From Massilia sp. Se16.2.3 (lineage in GTDB: Bacteria > Pseudomonadota > Gammaproteobacteria > Burkholderiales > Burkholderiaceae_D), in assembly GCF_014171595.1 (NCBI RefSeq), contig NZ_CP050451.1:1054001-1118000 (forward strand): DNA of 64,000 bases. Direction: 5' to 3'. Numbering within the stretch: the stretch's first letter is position 1; each line of letters starts with the position of its first letter. Positions 55,666 to 64,000 of this stretch are shown piece after piece. Made by a program: the position numbers and the translations under genes. The notes under the pieces are model-generated. The model was not told where the DNA came from. It was given only the letters and a program-made list of their open reading frames with translations, and ran no database searches.

Positions 55666-57297
55666 TTGCTCATCGAACCGCTATCCAATCTTGCGGGTAC
55701 TATCCCGATTGTTGACCTCTTTGCTGGACCGGGAGGTCTTGGTGAAGGATTTTCGTCGGTAAAGGGCGATCCTTTCAGGATAATTGTATCCGCAGAAATG
55801 AATTCTTCTGCGCGCAATACGCTTCGTCTGCGTGCCTTTTATCGTTTGCTCAAGCGCCAAAGCGGGAATGCGCTCGATTCGTATTACCGATTTTGCAATG
55901 GGCAGGCAGACCTTCCCCATGACGATACCAACCTTGACAAATGGATAGAGGCAGGCGAAGAAGCGCGGCAGCTGGAGCTCGGTAACCCTGCCGACAATGA
56001 CGAGCTCGACCGCCGAATCTCGGCTTACGAACTCGGGCCAGATATACCTTGGGTCCTGATCGGTGGGCCGCCATGCCAAGCATATTCGCTTGTCGGACGG
56101 GCTCGCAACCGCGGAAAGGTCGAGTACCGCGCGGAAGACGATCATCGTCATTTTCTCTACAAGGAGTACCTGCGGATCATCCAGAAGTACCGCCCTGCGG
56201 TGTTCGTCATGGAGAACGTGAAGGGCATTCTTACGGCGACTGTGGGCGGGAGAAAGATTTTTGAAACGATCCTTCACGATCTTTCGGATCCCGACAGGGC
56301 AATGGAAATGCCGGCTTCCGGAAGTGGATACCGAATACACTCGCTGACCTGCCGTACCAGCTTCTCCACCAAGGATGCGCCCCGAAAAATCGATGTGCAC
56401 GATTTCGTGATTAAAGCAGAACAGCACGGAATTCCCCAGGCACGGCACCGCGTAATTCTCATCGGTGTTCGCGATGACATCGGCCTTGGGTCGCCCGGGC
56501 AGATCGAGAAGGTTGCCGAGGTCACAGTCGCGCGGGTCATAGGCTCGTTGCCCAAGTTGCGCAGCCGGCTCAGCAAGGAACTCGATTCAAGCGAGAGTTG
56601 GGGGGAGGTCGTGGCGAATCACTTCCGCGAAATGGCTCGAGAGGTCACGGCTAGCAAAGCACAGGCTGAATTGCGGCATGTGCTCGAGGAGGTGTCCGCG
56701 GAGATCCCTCGGGGACTAGGGACGGGCGGCAACCAGCTTCGCAAGATCGGTTCCGACGAAGATGATCCGACATTGCTTGATGGCTGGTATTACGACCCTC
56801 GCCTTGAAGTCTGGCTGAATCACGATGCGCGAGGGCACATGCGCGCCGATCTGCGACGGTATGCGTTTGCGGCAGCATTTGCTGATGCGTTCGGCTGGTC
56901 GCCGAAGGGGCATGCCGAGTTCTCGTTGCAAGGTTTGCGGCCGAACCATGACAACTGGGAGACAGGAAAGTTCTCGGATCGCTTTCGAGTTCAGCTGCAA
57001 AATCGGCCCGCAACGACAGTAACCAGTCACATTTCGAAAGACGGCCACTATTTCATCCATTACGATCCGAAACAGTGCCGGAGCCTGACTGTGCGGGAAG
57101 CCGCAAGGCTCCAAACTTTTCCAGATAACTACTTTTTTCAGGGAAATAGAACTGAGCAGTTTCACCAAGTCGGGAACGCAGTGCCTCCGCTACTTGCGAA
57201 AAAGATCGGCGACATCGTTATTGCCCTGTTACGTGGTGGGGATGCAGGCTCTACGGCCCCTGCACAACAGGATCTCTGGGCGACAAGAGTTCCGTAA
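55666..57297 (+). CDS. dcm: DNA (cytosine-5) methyltransferase
   Basis: 543-residue C5-cytosine methyltransferase. Motif I IVDLFAGPGGLGEGF binds S-adenosylmethionine; motif IV GGPPCQAYSLVG holds the catalytic Cys; motif VI is FVMENVKGIL; motif VIII IPQARHRVILIG; motif X FHQVGNAVPPLLAKKI. There are about 90 extra residues between motifs I and IV, and the target-recognition region lies between VIII and IX, so the target sequence is unknown. An in-frame stop at 55657-55659 forces a start after it; TTG at 55666 is the only good candidate before motif I. It is the modification part of the island. Confidence 0.95.
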   Translation: MLIEPLSNLAGTIPIVDLFAGPGGLGEGFSSVKGDPFRIIVSAEMNSSARNTLRLRAFYRLLKRQSGNALDSYYRFCNGQADLPHDDTNLDKWIEAGEEARQLELGNPADNDELDRRISAYELGPDIPWVLIGGPPCQAYSLVGRARNRGKVEYRAEDDHRHFLYKEYLRIIQKYRPAVFVMENVKGILTATVGGRKIFETILHDLSDPDRAMEMPASGSGYRIHSLTCRTSFSTKDAPRKIDVHDFVIKAEQHGIPQARHRVILIGVRDDIGLGSPGQIEKVAEVTVARVIGSLPKLRSRLSKELDSSESWGEVVANHFREMAREVTASKAQAELRHVLEEVSAEIPRGLGTGGNQLRKIGSDEDDPTLLDGWYYDPRLEVWLNHDARGHMRADLRRYAFAAAFADAFGWSPKGHAEFSLQGLRPNHDNWETGKFSDRFRVQLQNRPATTVTSHISKDGHYFIHYDPKQCRSLTVREAARLQTFPDNYFFQGNRTEQFHQVGNAVPPLLAKKIGDIVIALLRGGDAGSTAPAQQDLWATRVP

Positions 57298-57490
57298 CCG
57301 TTCTGTGCCGGCTGTCAGTCAGAGTGAAAACAGAGCGTGTGTTGGAAAAATGCTGCGGTGATTGTTTGTTAGTTTTAAGTGCGCAAAATAAGTGATAATG
57401 AAAGGAAATAAGTTTCCCTTGTCACTTTGAAGCGCATCACTGCATGGCCCATCACCACCACTTGGTGTTTCATCCTCGCCCTTTGCTCCT

Positions 57491-59647
57491 GTGGCTGAAA
57501 TCCAGGTCGCAATAATGCAGGCGGACAGAAAGCTTAGTCCGCTTTTCCGGCTTGCCCTCAAGTCGGGGGCAGTGGAGGCGATTGCGCTCCACATTCATCG
57601 CGGCGAATCGCTAAATGGCCGCGATTCTGCCGGTCTCACGCCGCTGATGATCGCGGCCATTCACAACCAGCAGGATTCGTGCACGAAGCTTCTTGCCTTG
57701 GGTGCAGATGCGTCGCTGCTCAGTGCCGGCGGTAAGACGGCCGTCGAGCTGGCGCGTGACCATGGCCACCTTACGCTTGCTACACTTCTCCTGCCACGTG
57801 GTGCGCCGAATTCCGACGGGCCTCACACCGCTGAGATTGGCAATGTCCTGTTGAGCAACGGATCTTCTTCGCCTCCCGCGATCGGCGGCACGCATCTCCT
57901 GCCTCTTCAACACTGCAGCGCAGAGGGCCTTCAAATGGCTTCCGTTGACACCACGTTGGCGCAGAGCGCAGAAATCCACCCGTTAGAATTTACTGATGAT
58001 CTATCCGGATGGACTGCCGACGCAAACGTTAGTGTGCCTGTTCACGATGCAGACTGCGTAATGGCAGCCGAGGGAGTTCAGCGGCGTATCTCTGAGCACC
58101 GCAGAATCAGCGACGATGCTGACTGGTCAGCAATCGACTTCGAACTTCCTGAAGCTCGCGCAGCCCAGCTTTCGCCCCGGATCGAGGATCTAGCCGCAGT
58201 TGAAGGCCTCATTGCATCCGGGTTGCGCGACGGCTACGTGACGGACGACAACCTTCAACAGGCGCTCGAAAAGGACTTTGGTTTTGAGATCGAGCGTGTG
58301 CGGGTTGTCATGGAGGGGCTTCTCGACGATCTCGGCATTCTGCTGGAGACTGTCGGCACACCCCTTCCCCAAGTGAGCCTCAGCGCCAATAACGAGGAGT
58401 TAATCGAGGTTCTTCATGTGCTCCACGATCGTCTCGCCGAACCCACCGGGCCGGAGCATATGTACTTCACTGAGGCACGCAAGTACGACCTCATCAAGCG
58501 CGAGGACGAGGAACGGCTGGGGCGGCAGATGGACAGCACCCTCGGCCAATTGACCCGCGCCCTTGCTTCGCTGCCCGAGCGCGACTGGCTGCTTTACTTT
58601 GCACAGACTGGTGAAGGCGGCGGTGTCGCCATCCATGAGCTGGAGGATGGTGACGAAATGGCTGAAGGCGGCGAGTCGCTCGAAGCTGCTTCGGAAGAGA
58701 AGGGCGCCGATAGCGTTGAGGGCGATTTCCGATCCTACGTGCAGCTCGTCCGCAGCGGCGCACCGGAGAATGGCCGTGACAGGGCAGTGCCGCGGCCCGC
58801 CCCGGTCGACCTGAAGAGGATGCTTGACGCAGCATCGCGGCTTGATGACGTTGCCGCCGATCTCGTGAACTCGTCGATTGCCGGGTACGAGCGTGCACGC
58901 GATCGCTTGGTGACTGCCAATCTTCGCTTGGCGATCTCGCTCGCGCACAAGTATCGCTACAGTGGTCTGCCGCTGGCAGATTTGATTCAGGAAGCGAACA
59001 TCGGTCTCATGCGTGCTGCGGAACGATTCGATTTCCGGCGCGGCTTCAAGTTCTCCACGTACGCGACTTGGTGGATACGCCAAGGCATGAGCCGGAGTGT
59101 ACAAGACACCTCACGCACAATTCGAGTGCCGGTTCACCAAGGCGAAAAAATATATCAGGTCAGCCGGGTGCAGCGCGAGCTGGAATACGGTCGCGCAGGA
59201 GAGGTGCGTCCCGAAGAAATCGCCAATCATCTCTCTCTTTCGTTGCGGCAGGTTGAGCAGATCATCCGTGCTGATATCCGGGTAATTTCTATTGAGGAGT
59301 GCGGTCCGGATCTCGAACCATTTACTCCGGATCCCTTCAGCATCGTTGACCTGCAATGTGATCCGTTGCAGAGAGCGTGTGACCGTAGTCTGGCTACGGC
59401 AATCGAACGCTTGCTTGCCGGGATCGACAAGCGAGGACGCCAAGTGATCGTAGCGCGTTTTGGCTTCGATGGCGCGGGTGGCCGGACCCTCGATGAGGTG
59501 GGGCAGCAGTTCGGCGTGACACGGGAACGCATTCGCCAGATAGAAGCAAAGACTCTTCGAAAACTCAACCATCCATCCCGTGCCGATGTGCTTGCTCCCT
59601 ACGCGCCAATGGCCCGTACAGGGACCGAACCGCAGGAAGAAGAATGA
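57491..59647 (+). CDS. Ankyrin repeat-primary-type sigma-70 factor fusion in defence island
   Basis: 718-residue protein. Residues 20-105 contain two to three ankyrin repeats ([40 protein letters not shown]). Residues about 226-285 resemble sigma region 1.1 ([20 protein letters not shown]...). Residues 320-360 resemble region 1.2 ([20 protein letters not shown]). Region 2 (455-550) is close to Rpo[64 protein letters not shown]. Regions 3 and 4 follow, ending [20 protein letters not shown], identical to RpoD at the -35-reading helix ([12 protein letters not shown]). GTG start at 57491, or ATG at 57515. Its stop overlaps the next gene's ATG (4 bp). It probably directs RNA polymerase, with ankyrin repeats as sensor or partner site (inference). 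Confidence 0.88.
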   Translation: MAEIQVAIMQADRKLSPLFRLALKSGAVEAIALHIHRGESLNGRDSAGLTPLMIAAIHNQQDSCTKLLALGADASLLSAGGKTAVELARDHGHLTLATLLLPRGAPNSDGPHTAEIGNVLLSNGSSSPPAIGGTHLLPLQHCSAEGLQMASVDTTLAQSAEIHPLEFTDDLSGWTADANVSVPVHDADCVMAAEGVQRRISEHRRISDDADWSAIDFELPEARAAQLSPRIEDLAAVEGLIASGLRDGYVTDDNLQQALEKDFGFEIERVRVVMEGLLDDLGILLETVGTPLPQVSLSANNEELIEVLHVLHDRLAEPTGPEHMYFTEARKYDLIKREDEERLGRQMDSTLGQLTRALASLPERDWLLYFAQTGEGGGVAIHELEDGDEMAEGGESLEAASEEKGADSVEGDFRSYVQLVRSGAPENGRDRAVPRPAPVDLKRMLDAASRLDDVAADLVNSSIAGYERARDRLVTANLRLAISLAHKYRYSGLPLADLIQEANIGLMRAAERFDFRRGFKFSTYATWWIRQGMSRSVQDTSRTIRVPVHQGEKIYQVSRVQRELEYGRAGEVRPEEIANHLSLSLRQVEQIIRADIRVISIEECGPDLEPFTPDPFSIVDLQCDPLQRACDRSLATAIERLLAGIDKRGRQVIVARFGFDGAGGRTLDEVGQQFGVTRERIRQIEAKTLRKLNHPSRADVLAPYAPMARTGTEPQEEE

Positions 59648-61158
59648 AAGAAAACGGATTCCGCCACGCGCCTCCGCGCGCGGTCGCAATGATAGAAGCG
59701 CTGCGCGGATTGGGTTACAGCACCGCCACGGCGCTTGCCGACATCATCGACAACAGCATCGCTGCCGGAGCGAAAAATGTCGAGCTGACATTCGAATGGA
59801 GTGGCAAGGGAAGCCGAGTCCGCGTAGAGGATGACGGCGACGGCATGAGTGCCGTCGAGCTCGACTCTGCAATGCGTCTGGGGGAAAAGAACCCACTGGA
59901 CCGCCGGGACGAAAATGACCTCGGGAGATTCGGTCTTGGGCTGAAGACGGCCTCCTTCTCCCAGTGCCGACGCCTGACCGTTGCGTCCGTTGGGCCGGAT
60001 GGATTGCAGTGCCTGCGCTGGGATCTCGATGTTCTGGCCGCCAGCGAAGGCGATGGCTGGCATTTGCTGGAAGGGCCGCATGACAGCGCCGGCGAGCTGG
60101 TTGAACAGTTCGGTAGTCGTTCGCATGGAACCCTGGTGTTGTGGGAGGTCCTTGATCGAATCGTTACGGACAGCTATGGCGAACAGGATTTCCTCGACAT
60201 GATCGACCGAGTCGAGCGGCATCTGGCGATGGTGTTTCATCGGTATCTCGAGGGCACGCGTCCTCGTCTGCGGCTGCGCATCGGCGGCAAGCCAGTCAAT
60301 CCCTGGGACCCGTTCCTGTCAGGCCATCCGGCAAAGCCGTGGCATTCCCCGCCGGCGTCGGCTCCTGGAATGCCCGGGGTAGAGGTGGAATGTCATGTCC
60401 TTCCGCACAAGGATCGGCTGACCTCAAAGGAGCATGAGTCGGCCCAAGGGCCTGACGGCTGGACGGCACAACAGGGTTTTTATGTTTACCGTAACGAGCG
60501 GTTGCTAGTGGCAGGAAGCTGGCTTGGGCTCGGCCAAGGACGCGGGTGGACCAAGGACGAGGCACACCGACTTGCTCGCATTCGGCTCGACATACCGAAT
60601 TCGGCCGACCAAGCATGGAAAATCGATATCCGGAAATCGACCGCCAGGCCCCCGGTGGAGGTCCGCGCGTGGCTCGCAAGGCTTGCTGACGAGACGCGCA
60701 GCAGGGCACGCAAGGCGTTCGCACTGCGTGGCCAGGCTCCTCGGAACCGAAACGGCGAAGAAGTCAGCCAGGTATGGCGCTCGCAGAAGTTCTCGGGCGG
60801 AATGCGCTACCGCATCGACACCGACCATCCCGCCGTGCGCGCCGTGCTTGACGACGCGCGCGCGCTGGCCCCCCAAGTACTGGCAATGCTGCGTGTGATC
60901 GAGGAGACCGTACCGGTTCAGCGGATCTGGCTCGATACGGCGGAAAACCGGGAGACTCCGCGCACGAGCTTTTCCGGCGAGCCACCCGCGGCGGTCACCG
61001 AAGTGCTGATGGTCATGTACCGCAACATGGTTCTGCTCAAGGGCATGTCGCCGGCCATGGCCCGCACCCGTCTTCTGCTGTCCGAGCCATTTCAGAATTA
61101 CCCTCAACTGGTGGGCTCGCTGCCCGACCAGCCTCCCGAACTGGAAAAGAAACCATGA
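59644..61158 (+). CDS. MORC/MutL-type GHKL ATPase of a restriction-modification operon
   Basis: 504-residue ATPase. The GHKL domain shows the N box ALADIIDNSIAAGAKNVEL (Asp in place of the usual Glu), the G1 box VEDDGDGMSAVEL and the G2 box GRFGLGLKTASFSQ. An S5-like domain follows (VYRNERLLVAGSWLG, DIPNSADQAWKIDIRKST). This is the layout of prokaryotic MORC/MutL homologues found in predicted restriction-modification operons, thought to act as ATP-driven DNA clamps. It overlaps the sigma gene by 4 bp (ATGA) and the Z1 gene by 4 bp, so the three are made together. Typical lengths in this group are about 500. Confidence 0.9.
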   Translation: MKENGFRHAPPRAVAMIEALRGLGYSTATALADIIDNSIAAGAKNVELTFEWSGKGSRVRVEDDGDGMSAVELDSAMRLGEKNPLDRRDENDLGRFGLGLKTASFSQCRRLTVASVGPDGLQCLRWDLDVLAASEGDGWHLLEGPHDSAGELVEQFGSRSHGTLVLWEVLDRIVTDSYGEQDFLDMIDRVERHLAMVFHRYLEGTRPRLRLRIGGKPVNPWDPFLSGHPAKPWHSPPASAPGMPGVEVECHVLPHKDRLTSKEHESAQGPDGWTAQQGFYVYRNERLLVAGSWLGLGQGRGWTKDEAHRLARIRLDIPNSADQAWKIDIRKSTARPPVEVRAWLARLADETRSRARKAFALRGQAPRNRNGEEVSQVWRSQKFSGGMRYRIDTDHPAVRAVLDDARALAPQVLAMLRVIEETVPVQRIWLDTAENRETPRTSFSGEPPAAVTEVLMVMYRNMVLLKGMSPAMARTRLLLSEPFQNYPQLVGSLPDQPPELEKKP

Positions 61159-64000
61159 CGTCACAAGTCGAAGCCAACAAGACAAGCGTTATCAAGATCG
61201 TGCAGGAGCTGCTGTTCAATGAACCCGACAAGAGCGCCATCACGCCCGCACTGATCGCGGAGAAGATTGCGCTGGTGCTGATGATGAATCAGCGCTGGGG
61301 TGAAGGCCTCGACCGCGACGCGGTGTCGGACGAGCTGATTCGCCGGTTCAGCGTGTGGCGCAGCCAGGACAGCTGGCTCGAGAATAATGAAGGTCACGTG
61401 CCTTGGCTGACGCCCGAGCGCAAGAAGGACTGGCGCTACTGGCAGCGGTACCGGGAGTTCCAGGAGGCCCGCATGGCATGGGAGGCCGTCGACGGCCTCG
61501 ACAAGTCTTCCGACCGCATTCTTGGCATGCTGGAAGACCCACAGCGCAAGGGCCCCTGGGACCGCCGCGGCCTTGTTGTCGGCCACGTTCAGTCCGGCAA
61601 AACCGGTAACTACACTGGCCTCATCTGCAAGGCAGCCGATGCCGGCTACAAGATCATCATCGTCCTCGCCGGGATGCACAACAACCTCCGTACGCAGACG
61701 CAGATGCGTCTCGACGAGGGCTTCCTCGGATTCGAGACCAACCCATCTGCCGAAGGCATGCGGCTCATCGGAGTAGGCACCATTGATCAGGATCCGTCGA
61801 TCCGGCCGAACTACGCGACCAACCGGACGGACAAGGGCGATTTCATTGCCAGCAATGTCAAGAATCTAGGGGTATCGCCAGAAGCGCTCCCGTGGCTGTT
61901 CGTGGTGAAGAAGAACAAGACCGTGCTGGCCCGGCTGCTACGCTGGATTCAGACGCATGTTGCCGACGCGGTGGAGCCGGAGACCGGCCGCAAGGTGGTC
62001 ACGCACCTGCCTCTCCTGATCATCGACGATGAAGCCGATCATGCCTCCGTTGATACCGGAGCGCAGCTCTTCGATGCCGACGGCAAGGCTGACGAGGACC
62101 ACCAGCCTACGGCCATCAATGGTCTTATCCGGCGGATCCTGCACGCGTTTCATCGCAAGGCCTACGTCGGATATACGGCCACGCCATTTGCCAACATTTT
62201 CATTCACGAACGTGGCACCACCGCAGAGGCAGGGCCAGACCTTTTCCCGGCAGCATTCATTCACAATCTTGGTTCGCCTTCCAACTACGTTGGCCCGGCG
62301 CGTGTGTTCGGTCTCTACAATGGAGATGAGCGTCAGGGCAGCCTGCCGCTGGTGCGCACCGTCGACGATCACTGCAGCAAGGATGGACGATCCGGCTGGA
62401 TGCCGGTTGGGCACAAGAATACCCATGTTCCATCGGATGCCGATGAAAGCGCGCTGCCAGCCTCTCTGCGTGAAGCCATCGACGCGTTCATCCTTTCCTG
62501 TGCCGCGCGTCAGGTACGGGGACAGAAAGCGCAGCACAGCTCGATGTTGGTCCACGTGACCCGCTTCAACGCAGTTCAGCTCGAAGTCCACACGCGCGTC
62601 GAACAATACGTGCGCTCCATCGATCAGCGCCTGTCGCGGCGGATAGGGCATCAGCCGGTTCTGGACAGGCTGGCCGAACTGTGGGCGAATGATTTCGAGC
62701 CCACTACGGCAGAGATGGCGGAAAAGGTACCCGACGCGGGTCCCTTCAGCTTCAGCACATGGGGAGAAATCGCTGAGGTTCTGCCGCTCGTAGTCAGCGA
62801 GATCAGCGTGCGAGTAATCAATGGCACAGCTGGCGACGTGCTGGACTACACCGAAACCGCTGATGGCCTGAAGGTAATCGCAATTGGGGGCGACAAGCTG
62901 GCACGGGGACTGACGCTGGAAGGACTGTGCACGAGCTACTTCCTGCGCGCTTCGCGGATGTACGACACGCTCATGCAGATGGGACGCTGGTTCGGCTATC
63001 GTCCGGGCTATCTCGATCTCTGCCGCCTTTACACCACTTCGGACCTGATCGAATGGTTTGAACACATCGCCGATGCGTCCGAGGAGCTGCGAGACGAGTT
63101 CGACATGATGGTGGAAAGCGGCGGCACACCCCGCGACTATGGCCTGAAGGTCGTATCGCATCCGGTGCTGATGGTTACCTCGCGCCTGAAGATGCGCTCG
63201 GCACGGAGCCTGTACCTGTCGTTCAGCGGGCATGTCATCGAAACCGTGGCGCTGCATCGACAGCAACGGCAGCTCGACACGAACTTCGCGGCGTTCAATG
63301 AACTGGTCGCGGCCATGGGCGAAGGCAAGCGGGATCCGGTACAGCAGCGCCCCGCAACGGACGACCGTTGGAGCGGGGTGCTCTGGGAGGCGGTGTCGCA
63401 TGAACACGTGACTGATTTCCTCAGCGCATACAGCACGCATCCTGAGGCAATGAAGGCGAACAGCCTCCTGCTTCGTGACTTCATCGTCAAGATGGTCAAG
63501 GAAAACGAACTGACAGAATGGACTGTGGCAGTGATTGGTGGCGGAAAGCCGGACAACCCCGTCAACGTTGCCGGCGTATCCGTGCAACGGGCGAAGCGTT
63601 CGGCGAAGTCGCACACGGTGGACCGGCAGTCTATCGGTCGTCTGCTGTCGCCCAAAGACGAGGGTATTGATTTCGGCATTGAGGCGTGGGAAGCCGCACT
63701 GGCGGAGACACGCAAGATCTGGAAGGAAGATTCTGCTCGATTGAAGAATCAGGCAGAGCCTGATGTTCCGAGCGGCCCTATTCTGCGGCGAGTACGGGGG
63801 CATGGTGCCCCTGGAGTACAAGCCCATCCCGAGCGGGGCGTACTGCTCGTGTATCTGGTCGATGTCGAAGGTATTCAAGGCGAACCGGCTACAGGTGAAA
63901 CGCCGGTGGTCGCTTTCGGAGTGAGCTTCCCCGGAAGCCGTTCCGGTACAAAGGTCGAATACAAAGTCAATAACGTTCTTTGGGAACTGGAATATGGCGC
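61155..64000 (+). CDS. Z1-domain SF2 helicase, 3' partial
   Basis: At least 948 residues, running off the window without a stop. Helicase motif I is GHVQSGKTGNYTGL (near residue 140), motif II LLIIDDEADHASV, motif III YTATPFANIFIHE. The Z1 signature region reads GGDKLARGLTLEGLCTSYFL and LMQMGRWFGYRPGYLDLCR. Z1 proteins occur with MORC-like ATPases, Vsr and cytosine methylases, and are thought to translocate on or remodel DNA during restriction. The ATG at 61155 overlaps the ATPase stop. By analogy a PD-(D/E)XK or AIPR nuclease gene should follow beyond the window. Confidence 0.92.
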   Translation, partial: MTSQVEANKTSVIKIVQELLFNEPDKSAITPALIAEKIALVLMMNQRWGEGLDRDAVSDELIRRFSVWRSQDSWLENNEGHVPWLTPERKKDWRYWQRYREFQEARMAWEAVDGLDKSSDRILGMLEDPQRKGPWDRRGLVVGHVQSGKTGNYTGLICKAADAGYKIIIVLAGMHNNLRTQTQMRLDEGFLGFETNPSAEGMRLIGVGTIDQDPSIRPNYATNRTDKGDFIASNVKNLGVSPEALPWLFVVKKNKTVLARLLRWIQTHVADAVEPETGRKVVTHLPLLIIDDEADHASVDTGAQLFDADGKADEDHQPTAINGLIRRILHAFHRKAYVGYTATPFANIFIHERGTTAEAGPDLFPAAFIHNLGSPSNYVGPARVFGLYNGDERQGSLPLVRTVDDHCSKDGRSGWMPVGHKNTHVPSDADESALPASLREAIDAFILSCAARQVRGQKAQHSSMLVHVTRFNAVQLEVHTRVEQYVRSIDQRLSRRIGHQPVLDRLAELWANDFEPTTAEMAEKVPDAGPFSFSTWGEIAEVLPLVVSEISVRVINGTAGDVLDYTETADGLKVIAIGGDKLARGLTLEGLCTSYFLRASRMYDTLMQMGRWFGYRPGYLDLCRLYTTSDLIEWFEHIADASEELRDEFDMMVESGGTPRDYGLKVVSHPVLMVTSRLKMRSARSLYLSFSGHVIETVALHRQQRQLDTNFAAFNELVAAMGEGKRDPVQQRPATDDRWSGVLWEAVSHEHVTDFLSAYSTHPEAMKANSLLLRDFIVKMVKENELTEWTVAVIGGGKPDNPVNVAGVSVQRAKRSAKSHTVDRQSIGRLLSPKDEGIDFGIEAWEAALAETRKIWKEDSARLKNQAEPDVPSGPILRRVRGHGAPGVQAHPERGVLLVYLVDVEGIQGEPATGETPVVAFGVSFPGSRSGTKVEYKVNNVLWELEYG

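Noticed and set aside
57298..57490. Promoter GATAAT near 57400 for the sigma gene
   Set aside because: GATAAT is a fair -10, but I could not find a -35 hexamer at acceptable spacing, so no feature is called.

Overview
The window looks like chromosomal DNA of a high-GC betaproteobacterium, most likely Oxalobacteraceae (Massilia/Janthinobacterium-like). This is an inference from gene content (TonB receptor plus cyanophycinase, divergent uvrA and ssb, aromatic-acid-type efflux operon, PaoABC-like molybdoenzyme) and from the style of the short intergenic repeats. I saw no rRNA, tRNA or CRISPR array.

Layout. 1-5.3 kb: 3' part of a TonB-dependent receptor, a secreted cyanophycinase-like peptidase, a small P-loop protein and a MerR-TipAS regulator. 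5.3-9.3 kb: uvrA and ssb, divergent, with a LexA-like box between them. 9.7-20.3 kb: DUF1428, glutathione peroxidase, an overlapping pair of SF1 helicases, an LprI-type secreted protein, an MFS transporter behind a possible attenuator, an AraC regulator and a GH2 glycosidase. 20.4-28.4 kb: a surface-glycan cluster (DUF4254-GT2 fusion, two GT9 heptosyltransferase-like genes, a DmfA-like protein, a carbamoyltransferase). Its three glycosyltransferase genes carry short tandem repeats, including about 30 copies of an octanucleotide. 28.6-39 kb: ordinary metabolism (nudC, folE, BcrC-like phosphatase, rtcB, a three-gene molybdenum hydroxylase operon). 39.4-44.5 kb: a MarR-FUSC-DUF1656-HlyD-NodT efflux operon. 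44.6-55.1 kb: HAD phosphatase, AI-2E family transporter, hybrid histidine kinase, NERD-type helicase, diguanylate cyclase and acyltransferase, with two related MITE-like elements.

55.2-64 kb is a defence island of visibly lower GC: vsr, a cytosine-5 DNA methyltransferase, an ankyrin-sigma-70 fusion, a MORC/MutL-type GHKL ATPase and a Z1-domain helicase cut by the window end. The last three genes overlap by 4 nt each. This matches the MutL/MORC-containing restriction-modification operons recognised by Iyer, Abhiman and Aravind. The unusual part is a complete primary-type sigma factor (regions 1.1, 1.2, 2, 3, 4) with N-terminal ankyrin repeats, translationally coupled to the ATPase. This is the best candidate for an undescribed system here.

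Caution: about 20 single-base frameshifts break otherwise well conserved genes between 1 and 50 kb, several in homopolymers. They look more like assembly errors than real pseudogenes. I give each such gene as one feature spanning its frames and state where the frame changes.
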